Made by a program: the position numbers and the translations under genes | Source: Desulfarculales bacterium UBA696 | GTDB taxonomy: Bacteria; Desulfobacterota; Syntrophobacteria; Syntrophobacterales; Syntrophobacteraceae | NCBI GenBank assembly: GCA_002298995.1 | Contig: DBMO01000076.1 | Location: forward strand, 3,384-57,512 | Direction of reading: 5' to 3' | DNA: 54,129 nucleotides | Part shown: positions 8,032-16,370 of the stretch, one piece after another | How positions within the stretch are numbered: the stretch's first letter is position 1 | Layout: every line of letters starts with the position of its first letter | The notes under the pieces: generated by a model | What the model saw: only the letters and a program-made list of their open reading frames with translations | Database searches by the model: none | Told to the model about the DNA's origin: nothing

Positions 8032-9219
8032 GTGCGGCTATTAGCTTTGGGAACTTACGTTACCAGCGGGAAAAAGGAATATCGGAATTTGGCGGGGACT
8101 AAAAATACTCTGAATTCGGGCCGGGAGGCCCTGCCGCCGGAGCGGGCAACCATATCGCAGCTCGACACGATTCGTGTTGCCGCAATGCTCGGGGTCTTTT
8201 TCCATCATCTTTGGAAGACGGTTATACCGGCCCCGCAAACTCCTCTGCAGGATTTTTTGAATCCGGGCTTCGAAGGGATGGCCGGAAGCGTCATCCTTTT
8301 CAATATTATATCCGGGTTTTTACTTTCGCTTCCGCACCTTGGGCCGGACCGCCGCCCGCCGATGAGCTACGGGACGTTCTTAAAGAAGCGGTTCCTTCGG
8401 ATTGTTCCCCCTTATTACATCGCGCTTATCATATTTACGATCGTAAATATCCTGCATTTCGGGTTTCCGCTGCTTCCGGCGTCGATAATGCTTATCGAGC
8501 ACCTTACGTTCGTAAATTCTCTCGATTATTCCAACATGCTGTCCAATTTCTCCCACTTCTGGTACCTGGGGCTGCTCGCGCAGTTTTACCTGCTGTTTCC
8601 GCTGATTCTGAGATTTTTTATATGGCTGGGACCTAGGCCGGCTGCCATTTCGATAATGGTCGTGTGCTGGGGAAGCTGGCAGGTGCTTGCCTGGTTTATT
8701 CCGGAAAATCAGCAATTCCCTGGTTTTGCCGAAAACCTCATGCACTTCAACCTCCCGGGACGCCTTCCCGAATTTGCGGTAGGTATGTGGCTGGCTTCGC
8801 TCTGGAGGACTTCAGCCCAATCGGATGGGTGGAAGATCCTCGACCGGCCTTTTCTCATTTTCGCCGGGGCATCGGCCCTCTTTTTCGCGGCTGCAACCCC
8901 GTTCCACTCCGTCCTGGAGCTGCCGCTCCTGCACATCTATTATGTCGCCCCGAGCGTGGTTTTCTTTCTGATATTATTTTTCTGGAGTGCTTCGGCGAGG
9001 ACAGGTGAATTACGAGCCGTGAAAGCCTTCGCTACGCAGACATACGCTGTTTACATAGTCCACCACCCGCTTTTCAGCTTCGTCGGAGTGATGCCTTCCA
9101 CGGTCGCGCACACCGTCCCGAACTTCCTGCTGCTCTCCGCGCTTCTCCTGCCCCTGTGCTATGTGGGCGCGGTCGTTCTCGGCAAAATTTCGGATTTTGC
9201 GGCGGAAAAGATCTTCTAG
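8032..9219 (+). CDS. Membrane acyltransferase 3 family protein
   Basis: An integral membrane O-acyltransferase of the acyltransferase-3 (OafA/YrhL) family, which moves acyl groups onto cell-surface sugars or other extracytoplasmic acceptors. The family start is seen at QLDTIRVAAMLGVFFHHLW (near residues 44-62), with the conserved histidine pair in the first helix, and about ten hydrophobic segments follow. The substrate cannot be told. The N-terminus is uncertain: the longest frame starts at GTG 8032 without a ribosome site, while TTG 8089 has AAAAAGGA upstream. The TAG stop overlaps the stop of the convergent kinase in a CTAG (9216-9219). Confidence 0.85.
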   Translation: MRLLALGTYVTSGKKEYRNLAGTKNTLNSGREALPPERATISQLDTIRVAAMLGVFFHHLWKTVIPAPQTPLQDFLNPGFEGMAGSVILFNIISGFLLSLPHLGPDRRPPMSYGTFLKKRFLRIVPPYYIALIIFTIVNILHFGFPLLPASIMLIEHLTFVNSLDYSNMLSNFSHFWYLGLLAQFYLLFPLILRFFIWLGPRPAAISIMVVCWGSWQVLAWFIPENQQFPGFAENLMHFNLPGRLPEFAVGMWLASLWRTSAQSDGWKILDRPFLIFAGASALFFAAATPFHSVLELPLLHIYYVAPSVVFFLILFFWSASARTGELRAVKAFATQTYAVYIVHHPLFSFVGVMPSTVAHTVPNFLLLSALLLPLCYVGAVVLGKISDFAAEKIF

Positions 9220-11519
9220 CCCCGTTTTTCTCCAAGCGCCCGGCGAATTGCCGTGGCGAGATTTTTCATGACGTAGGGCTTCATTACAAATTCGCGGATT
9301 CCCTCCTCTTTGGCTTTCTTCTCGTTTATCAGCTCGCTGAATCCCGTGCACAATATGACCGGAATATCGGCCCGGATTTCCATCAGCTTCCTGGCGAGAT
9401 CTTTCCCGGTAAGGTTTGGCATGGTCATATCGGTAATCACCAGGTCGAAAGCTTCGGGCTGGGATCGAAACAGTTCAAGGGCCTCGGTGCTGTCGGCTTT
9501 GCATGTTACGCGGTAGCCCAAAGCCTGTAGCATTTCCGTTCCGAGCTCCACCAGCAGGATTTCATCATCCACGAAGAGAATCCGCTCGCCTCCCGAGGGC
9601 ATCGGGCCGGCGGTTTCGGCCTCGGGCTGGACGCCCCCGCTGACCTGCGGCCAAAAGACGTGAAAGGTGGTCCCCTTGCCCGGCTCGCTGACTACGGATA
9701 TGGCTCCGTTGCCCCCTTTGACTATTCCGTCGACCACTGCCAGACCAAGGCCGGTGCCTTCGCCGGGAACCTTGGTCGTAAAATAAGGGTCAAAGATTCG
9801 CTCCAGAACGTCGGGTCCCATTCCATGGCCCGTGTCGATAATTGAAAGGCATATGTAGGGTCCGGGTTTCAGGTCGGGATTTGTCGAGATAAGTGACGAG
9901 TCGACAACCGTAGAGGTAAGCTTGACGTTGAGGGTGCCGCCGGAGTTGCGCATCGCGTGGGCGGCGTTGGTGGAGAGATTCATCAGCACCTGGTGGATCT
10001 GGGTGGGGTCGGCAAGGACCATACTCTCCCAGGGTGGAATGGCAACCTCGCAGCAAATCTCGATTGTCGAGGGCAGGGAGGAGCGCAGAAGACTAAGCAC
10101 CTCCTTTACGATGCCGGCGATTTGCACCGGTTTTTGCTCCTGCTCTGTTCTCCTGCTGAACGTGAGGATCTGCCTCACCAGGTCGGTTGCGCGGGCCCCG
10201 GCTTCGATCACCCGGTCGAGATCGTGGCGGATCGGGCTTGTCGCCTCCACTTTGTAGCGCGCCATCTGCGCAAAACCTATTATGGCGGTGAGAATGTTAT
10301 TGAAGTCATGAGATATTCCGCCGGCCAGGGTCCCTATCGCCTCCATCTTCTGCGCGTGCCGAAGCTGCTTCTCCAGCCGGACTTCGTTGGTTATATCCCT
10401 GTGGATGGTGACGTAGCTTATTGTCGTGCCATACTTGTCCCGGACCGGAGAGGCAGTCACCTCCGCTTCGTAAATTTTCCCGTCTTTTCGCCTGTTTAAG
10501 AGCCGGCCGGACCAGACGTCGCCATTGTCCATCATCCTGGCCAGCTTGTCATAAAACCCGCCGCTATCGTTTTCGCTTCTCAGAATAGTTTTGGCATGTC
10601 TGCCGATTATCTCATCCCTCGAATATCCGCTTATATCCTCGAAGGCCGGATTGACATAGTGGATGATCCAGGATGTACTCGTGATGAAAATGGCCTCGGC
10701 GCATTGCTCGATGGCCGTTGCAAGCCGGGCGCGCTCTTCTTCGGTGCTTTTGCGCTCGGTTACGTCCTCCGAGACAACCAGAACGACCGGGTTTCCGTCC
10801 GGCCTTCGCACCGAGCGGGCGGCCTCCTTGAACCACAGAACCGTGCCGTCCTTTCGCACCTTGCGGGATTCCCATCGAACCACCTGGACCGGGTTTTCGA
10901 GGCAGAGAGAAAGCTGTTTGAGAGCAAATCCCCTGTCTTCGGGGCAGAAGATGTCTATTATGGGTTTTCCGACCAGTTCCTCGACTTCATAGCCCAGTTC
11001 AGCAGCCCCAAACCGGTTCACGGAAAGCACGATGCCATCGGCATCCATTGTGAAGTACGCGGTAGGATTGTCTTCGTAGAGGGCGCGGTATCGTTCCTCG
11101 CTCTCGCGCAGGGCCGCTTCGGCCGTCCGGTTCTTTCGCCTGACCTCCGCGTCTTCGAGTTCACGTTGTACCGCCGGGACCAGTCTGGACAGATTGTCCT
11201 TCATAACATAGTCGTGCGCGCCGGCCTTCATCATGGAGACCGCCGTGTCCTCGCCTATGCTTCCCGAGACCACGAGAAAAGGGGTGTCGGGGCAATGCCG
11301 ACGGCAAATTCCGAGGGCGGCGACGGCATCGAAGCCGGGCATGCTGAAGTCGGCGATTATAATGTCCCACTCCGAATTTGCGACGGCCTCCTCCATTGCC
11401 TCGGCAGATTGAACACGCTGGTGGACCAGGGAGAACCCCGAGCGCTCGAGGAGGCGGACGATCAATTCCTCATCACTTTCCGAATCCTCGGCAATCAATA
11501 CCCTTAATAACTTTTCCAT
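9216..11519 (-). CDS. Soluble hybrid histidine kinase: REC-PAS-PAS-HisKA-HATPase-REC
   Basis: A cytoplasmic hybrid sensor kinase of 767 residues. In order: receiver (1-120, phospho-acceptor Asp57), PAS (about 135-260), PAS (265-385), HisKA with phospho-acceptor His404 in GGISHDFNNIL, HATPase with N-box NLSTNAAHAM and G-boxes DTGHGM and GTGLGL, then a C-terminal receiver with its Asp in VITDMTMPN. There are no membrane segments. The frame extends to 11615, but the receiver begins at MEKLLRVLIAEDSESD, so ATG 11519 is used. It lies 138 bases downstream of the next kinase and probably shares its transcript. Ligand and target are unknown. Confidence 0.92.
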   Translation of the reverse strand: MEKLLRVLIAEDSESDEELIVRLLERSGFSLVHQRVQSAEAMEEAVANSEWDIIIADFSMPGFDAVAALGICRRHCPDTPFLVVSGSIGEDTAVSMMKAGAHDYVMKDNLSRLVPAVQRELEDAEVRRKNRTAEAALRESEERYRALYEDNPTAYFTMDADGIVLSVNRFGAAELGYEVEELVGKPIIDIFCPEDRGFALKQLSLCLENPVQVVRWESRKVRKDGTVLWFKEAARSVRRPDGNPVVLVVSEDVTERKSTEEERARLATAIEQCAEAIFITSTSWIIHYVNPAFEDISGYSRDEIIGRHAKTILRSENDSGGFYDKLARMMDNGDVWSGRLLNRRKDGKIYEAEVTASPVRDKYGTTISYVTIHRDITNEVRLEKQLRHAQKMEAIGTLAGGISHDFNNILTAIIGFAQMARYKVEATSPIRHDLDRVIEAGARATDLVRQILTFSRRTEQEQKPVQIAGIVKEVLSLLRSSLPSTIEICCEVAIPPWESMVLADPTQIHQVLMNLSTNAAHAMRNSGGTLNVKLTSTVVDSSLISTNPDLKPGPYICLSIIDTGHGMGPDVLERIFDPYFTTKVPGEGTGLGLAVVDGIVKGGNGAISVVSEPGKGTTFHVFWPQVSGGVQPEAETAGPMPSGGERILFVDDEILLVELGTEMLQALGYRVTCKADSTEALELFRSQPEAFDLVITDMTMPNLTGKDLARKLMEIRADIPVILCTGFSELINEKKAKEEGIREFVMKPYVMKNLATAIRRALGEKRG

Positions 11520-11657
11520 GCGCCCGGCACCTCGTGTCGTCAGCAGCGTACATTTCGTATCGGTTGGGTCGAGCGGGAGGCAAGCCCGACAAGGAATTAT
11601 TCGCGCGAGCAACAATCGCCGGCCTGGTTTTCGCTCCCGCCCAGCCGGCCGGCAGAC

Positions 11658-14621
11658 CTACAGAGTGAAGAAGAAGGTGGCTCCCTTGCCAACCTCAGCC
11701 TCGGCCCACACCCGTCCGCCGTGGCGGTGCACTATGCGCTGGACTGTTGCCAGCCCTATGCCTGTCCCCGGAAACTCCGATGCCACGTGCATCCTCTGAA
11801 AAGGGGCAAAGAGCCTGCCGGCGTAGTTCATATCGAATCCCACCCCGTCATCACGGACATACCAGACGGCATCTCCATCCGAGATTTCCCGCTCGAATTC
11901 GATTTTGGCTGAAGCATTCCTGCTCGTGAATTTCCAGGCATTGCCGAGCAGGTTGGACATCATCACTTCGAGCAGTCTCGGGTCCCCGAATGTAACCAGT
12001 CCCCGCGGAATCAGGAATTCGACGCTGCGCTCCGGCTCCGTTTCTTTTAATCTTTCGGCAATCGAGGCGGCAATCATGGAAAGATCCACATGCTCCCATT
12101 TCATGTCCGACCTCGACACACGGGAAAGCTCCAGCAGGCCGTCAATTAGCTTGCCCATGCGCTCGGTTTCAGATTGGATCCGGTCCAGGTACTTTCGGCC
12201 TTTCTGGCCGATATGGTCGAGGCAATCCTCGATCAGGGCCTGGCTCCAGCCCTCGATACCCCTGAGCGGTGCGCGCAGGTCGTGGGAAACCGAGTAGCTG
12301 AAGGATTCGAGTTCCTTGTTGGCGATCTCGTATTGCATGGTCCGCTGCCGCACCTTCTCTTCGAGGGTCTCGGTATATTGCTGCACTTCACGGTAGAGAA
12401 GGGCGTTCTGCATGCCGAGTGCGAGCTGGGCCGAAACCGTCTCGATCAGTTTCAAACTACGCTCCGAAGGGACACCCTCCTTGCGGGTGAATAGACAAAG
12501 CACCCCGAGGCATCTTTGTTGAACGATTAGCGGGAAGGAAGCATGAAAGCATATATTGTCGCCCTCGAATTCTTCGAGCGCGCCGCGCCGCAGAACCGAT
12601 TTCCGGTCGGGCGATATGGCCGGCTTACCATCAATGGCGCATCGCCCCCATATAGTCTCTCCGGCCTGGACAGGTCTGTTTGTAAGGTCTTTGAGTACCC
12701 TTGAAGGCATATCGCGGTGAGCAGCCGGCTCCAGAGTGTTGTCCGGGCGCACGAGGCATATTATGCCGCCATCGAGGCCAACTATCTTGAGGGTCTCATC
12801 CAGTGCCCGTTCCAGGATGGATCGGAGATCGAGCGAACTGGTACATATTATTGCGATCCTGTTTATTGCGAGAAGTTCCTCCGCATAGGCCCTGACTTCC
12901 GCTTCCGCAAGCATGCGATCCGAGATGTCTCGAATCGACTCGATGGCGCCAACCCGGTTGCCTTTGCTGTCAAAAAGAGGCCCGGCTTTGGCAAAGAGGA
13001 CCTGATCGACCCCTTTAAGACGCACCTTGTTTTCCGAGATAAGCGTGTCCCCGTCTCTTTTGACAAACCAGTATTTCTTCTCGATTTTCTTATCGCTCTT
13101 GAACACCAGATCGATCAGGATGGGCCTGCGTACGTTATAAAATGCCAGCGAATATTCATAATCGCCCTTGCCAAGCACCTGTTCGGCCCTGACTCCGGTC
13201 ATCTCCTCGATTGCCCGGTTCCAGGCTATTACTTTACCCTCGGTGTCAACCGCAAAGGTCGCATCGGGAAGGAAATCGAATATCTGTGAAAGCTTTTTCT
13301 CCGATTCCCGCAGCGCATTTTCGGCCAGCTTGCGCCGGGTGATGTCGCGCACCGCTTCGATGGAGCCCGCCCGGTTGCCGTGGGAATCGAACAGGGGCGC
13401 CGCCGTTGCAAGCACATGGGCGCCTCTGCCCTCATAAACCAGGGGAGCGAATGTCTCGGCAAAAAGGGCATTGCCCTGCTTTCTTAAGCCCAGGTATTTG
13501 GACGCAAGCTCCTCGTCCTCGGTGTCGATCAAATCGGTCAGATGCGGCCGCCTCTCGCCGTAGAAATGAATCATGGCCTCGGAACTATGTTTGCCGATCA
13601 TCTCTTCCTTGCCGACTCCGGTCATCTCCTCCAATGCCCGGTTCCAGGCAATCACCCTCTTATCGTTGTCGATAACCATGGTTGCATCGGGCAGGAACTC
13701 GATAATATCGGCCAGTCTTGCTTTGGATTCGCGCAACGCTTCCTCGGCTTTTTTGCGCTCGGTAATCTCTTCGTATGTGCCCAGGATGCCGATTATCTTT
13801 CCGTCCTTACCGTATAAGGGCACCTTGCTGGTCTGGAGCCACCCCTTGCTTCCGTCAGGCTTGATTTGGGGTTCTTCGAAGTTTAGCTTGGGGATGCCGG
13901 TTTCAATTATCTGCCGGTCATCGGTGCGGTAGAGGTCTGCTATTGCTGCCGAATTAGTTTGATAGTCATCTTTTCCGATCAACTCGCAAGGATCGCTGAA
14001 TCCGCAGTCCAACGCGAACGGCATGTTGCAGCCGAGGAATTTGGAGTTGCGGTCTTTCCAGAAAACTCTTTGCGGGGTATTGTCGAGCACCAGCCGAAGC
14101 ATCTGCCTCGAGTTGAACAGCTCTTCTTCCGCCCTTCTCAGCTCGACAAGTTCGGCATGGAGCCGCTCGTTTTCCAGCCTCAGTTCAGCCGCGACTTCAC
14201 CGGCCGGTAATCGGACCTGGTCCCGGAGCGCCTGAAGGCTGATATGGGCTTTAACCCGCGCAAGCACTTCAAGCGGTTCGATGGGCGTGGAAACGAAGTC
14301 AGCGCACCCGGCCTCGAACGCCCGCGCCGTGTTCTCCCGGGACGCATCGGAACGTATGAATATAACGGGGATATGCTTTGTTTTTTGGCCGGATTTGATA
14401 CGACGGCAGGTTTCGTACCCGTCCATATCCGGCAGTCGTGCATCGAGCAGAATAAGGGATGGTTTACCCGATCGGGCGCGCCGGATTGCAGTATTTCCGT
14501 CACGCGCGGAAATCACCCGGTAGCCGCTTTTCGCCAGGCATTCGGCCAAAGATTGAACAGAGGCCGGATCGCTGTCGACCACCAGCACGGATTGAATATC
14601 CGAAACCCTCCTCGAAGCCAT
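11658..14621 (-). CDS. Soluble histidine kinase: REC-PAS-PAS-PAS-GAF-HisKA-HATPase
   Basis: A 987-residue cytoplasmic sensor kinase. Receiver 1-130 (Asp60 in LILLDARLPD), PAS 172-292, PAS 302-432, PAS 442-570, GAF 585-742, coiled linker, HisKA with His780 in SVSHDLRAPL, and HATPase 880-985 (NLLGNAWKFT, DDGVGFD, GTGIGLATV). PAS2 and PAS3 are clearly an internal duplication: both carry FLPDAT and AWNRA-EEMTGV. The HisKA/HATPase pair is of the bacteriophytochrome-like type. There is no C-terminal receiver. The ATG at 14621 starts just before the receiver. It is separated from the upstream NtrC-type gene by 359 bases, so it may have its own promoter. Confidence 0.92.
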   Translation of the reverse strand: MASRRVSDIQSVLVVDSDPASVQSLAECLAKSGYRVISARDGNTAIRRARSGKPSLILLDARLPDMDGYETCRRIKSGQKTKHIPVIFIRSDASRENTARAFEAGCADFVSTPIEPLEVLARVKAHISLQALRDQVRLPAGEVAAELRLENERLHAELVELRRAEEELFNSRQMLRLVLDNTPQRVFWKDRNSKFLGCNMPFALDCGFSDPCELIGKDDYQTNSAAIADLYRTDDRQIIETGIPKLNFEEPQIKPDGSKGWLQTSKVPLYGKDGKIIGILGTYEEITERKKAEEALRESKARLADIIEFLPDATMVIDNDKRVIAWNRALEEMTGVGKEEMIGKHSSEAMIHFYGERRPHLTDLIDTEDEELASKYLGLRKQGNALFAETFAPLVYEGRGAHVLATAAPLFDSHGNRAGSIEAVRDITRRKLAENALRESEKKLSQIFDFLPDATFAVDTEGKVIAWNRAIEEMTGVRAEQVLGKGDYEYSLAFYNVRRPILIDLVFKSDKKIEKKYWFVKRDGDTLISENKVRLKGVDQVLFAKAGPLFDSKGNRVGAIESIRDISDRMLAEAEVRAYAEELLAINRIAIICTSSLDLRSILERALDETLKIVGLDGGIICLVRPDNTLEPAAHRDMPSRVLKDLTNRPVQAGETIWGRCAIDGKPAISPDRKSVLRRGALEEFEGDNICFHASFPLIVQQRCLGVLCLFTRKEGVPSERSLKLIETVSAQLALGMQNALLYREVQQYTETLEEKVRQRTMQYEIANKELESFSYSVSHDLRAPLRGIEGWSQALIEDCLDHIGQKGRKYLDRIQSETERMGKLIDGLLELSRVSRSDMKWEHVDLSMIAASIAERLKETEPERSVEFLIPRGLVTFGDPRLLEVMMSNLLGNAWKFTSRNASAKIEFEREISDGDAVWYVRDDGVGFDMNYAGRLFAPFQRMHVASEFPGTGIGLATVQRIVHRHGGRVWAEAEVGKGATFFFTL

Positions 14622-14980
14622 TTCCTCCCCTCAGACCCAGCCCGCTCACAAAAAGGTGGATGCAGACCATGGCTGCCAGGAATGCCCCCAAGCCAACAAG
14701 GGTCCCTCAGCCTCGATTTCGAAAGCCAATCAGGATCCGGGATGCAGGTTGGGTCGAGCTGTCAATTGTCTTCAACAAGGATCGAACCGAAACCCGGCGG
14801 ATGGTTCAAAAGCTTTGGGCTTCGCTGAAGCTCAACACTGCCTGCTTGACCTTACCGACTATTTAGGACCTATGAGTTTCTTGAATATTCGAATTCAGCA
14901 GCCTCGGGCACTGTTTGCCTCAAGAAGCTGACGGAGCCCCTAAAGCCATTCTTTCCCGGCACAGCCCCAGGCACGTGGGC
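14622..14980. other. Intergenic region between regulator and kinase genes
   Basis: 359 bases between two genes on the minus strand. No ORF with a ribosome site, no strong hairpin and no clear sigma-70 or sigma-54 promoter could be recognised by eye. Confidence 0.5.
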
Positions 14981-16363
14981 TCAGGGACGGGTCGGAATTC
15001 CCAGCCGCCTGATTCTATAGCGAAGGGTGTCACGGCTTACGTGAATCATTCTGGCGGCCCTGGAAAGGTTTCCCTCCGCCATTTCCAGAGCTTTCTTGAT
15101 GAGATCTCTTTCGACTTGCTCCAAGGGAATGCCGTCCTTGGGTATTTCGATATCCTGAAAATCGATTCCCCTGCACTTAACATTCGGTTCCACGATCTCC
15201 GGCGGAAGGTGTATGGGCAGAAGTTCCGAGCCGTCGCTGAGAATCACCGCCCTTTCGATCACGTTTTTGAGCTCTCTGACGTTTCCGGGCCAGTCGTAAC
15301 TCATCAGGTGCCTTAGCGTCTCGTTGGTCACAACCAGGGGCCTGTCGGCGCGATCGCGGCTGAATTGCTTGGCAAAGTGGGCAGCAAGCAACGGAATGTC
15401 CTCTTTCCTGTCTCTCAAGGGAGGGATCAGAACCGACAGGACCTTCAGCCGGTAATAGAGGTCCTCCCTGATCTTTCCCTCGCTTACCAGGTTCGAGAGG
15501 TTTTTATTGGTAGCGGCTATTATGCGGACGTTCACCTCGATGTCCTTGAGGCCACCGAGACGCCTGAACCGCTTTGTCTCGATAAGTTTGAGGACTTTAG
15601 CCTGGATGGGAAGGGGCATGTCGCCGATTTCATCCATGAAGAGGGTCCCGCCGTTTGCCTGTTCGAAGAGTCCCTTCTTGGTGGCCCTGGCGTCGGTGAA
15701 GGCGCCCTTCTCGTGACCCATCAGCTCGCTTTCGAGCAGGGTCTCGGGCAGTGCCGCGCAGTTTATGTCCACGAAGGGGCGGTCGGACCGAGGGCTTCGC
15801 AGGTGGATGCAGCGGGCCACCAGGTCTTTGCCCGTGCCGCTCTCGCCCAGCAGCAGTACCGTCGAGTCACTGACCGCCAGTCTTTGAAGGATTCCCATCA
15901 TCTGCCGCATTGGCGGGGAGCGCCAGATGATGCTGTCTGCCCCGAGGTGCTTTCTGTGGAATTTCTTTAGATACGATACCTGCTCTTTGAGATGCGATGT
16001 CTCGATGGCCCGCTCGACGCGAGCTCTTATCTCATCGACGTTGAAGGGCTTGGTAACGTAGTCGTAAGCCCCTGCCCGCATTGCTTCGACCGCCGTTTCG
16101 ATATCCCCGTAGGCCGTCATCATGATTACCGTGGAATTTGGGTTGGCCTGCTTTACCGTCTGGAGAATTTCTATGCCGTTTGCATCGGGAAGTCTTATAT
16201 CGAGCAGGATCAGGTCGTACTGCTCCGCTTCGATCCTGGCAAGAGCGGTCTTGCCGTCCTCGGCGGTATCGACCTGGTAGTCTTCCTTCTGGAAATCCTC
16301 CGAAAGAGACCATCTCACCAGCTTCTCATCATCGACGATAAGGATTTTGCCTTTGCCGTCCAT
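14981..16363 (-). CDS. NtrC-family sigma-54-dependent response regulator
   Basis: A 460-residue regulator that activates sigma-54 promoters after phosphorylation. Receiver 1-120 with acceptor Asp55 (LILLDIRLPD) and conserved Lys in YVTKPFN; AAA+ domain with Walker A GESGTGKD (173-180), Walker B LFMDEIGD and the sigma-54 contact loop GAFTDA (220-225, a known variant of GAFTGA); C-terminal Fis-type helix-turn-helix (GNLSRAARMIHVSRDTLRYR). Start: ATG 16363, seven bases after the stop of the kinase, with GGAATGAG upstream; the longer frame from 16384 would overlap that kinase. Gene order makes it the likely partner of the upstream haem-motif kinase. Confidence 0.94.
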   Translation of the reverse strand: MDGKGKILIVDDEKLVRWSLSEDFQKEDYQVDTAEDGKTALARIEAEQYDLILLDIRLPDANGIEILQTVKQANPNSTVIMMTAYGDIETAVEAMRAGAYDYVTKPFNVDEIRARVERAIETSHLKEQVSYLKKFHRKHLGADSIIWRSPPMRQMMGILQRLAVSDSTVLLLGESGTGKDLVARCIHLRSPRSDRPFVDINCAALPETLLESELMGHEKGAFTDARATKKGLFEQANGGTLFMDEIGDMPLPIQAKVLKLIETKRFRRLGGLKDIEVNVRIIAATNKNLSNLVSEGKIREDLYYRLKVLSVLIPPLRDRKEDIPLLAAHFAKQFSRDRADRPLVVTNETLRHLMSYDWPGNVRELKNVIERAVILSDGSELLPIHLPPEIVEPNVKCRGIDFQDIEIPKDGIPLEQVERDLIKKALEMAEGNLSRAARMIHVSRDTLRYRIRRLGIPTRP

Positions 16364-16370
16364 ATTTATC

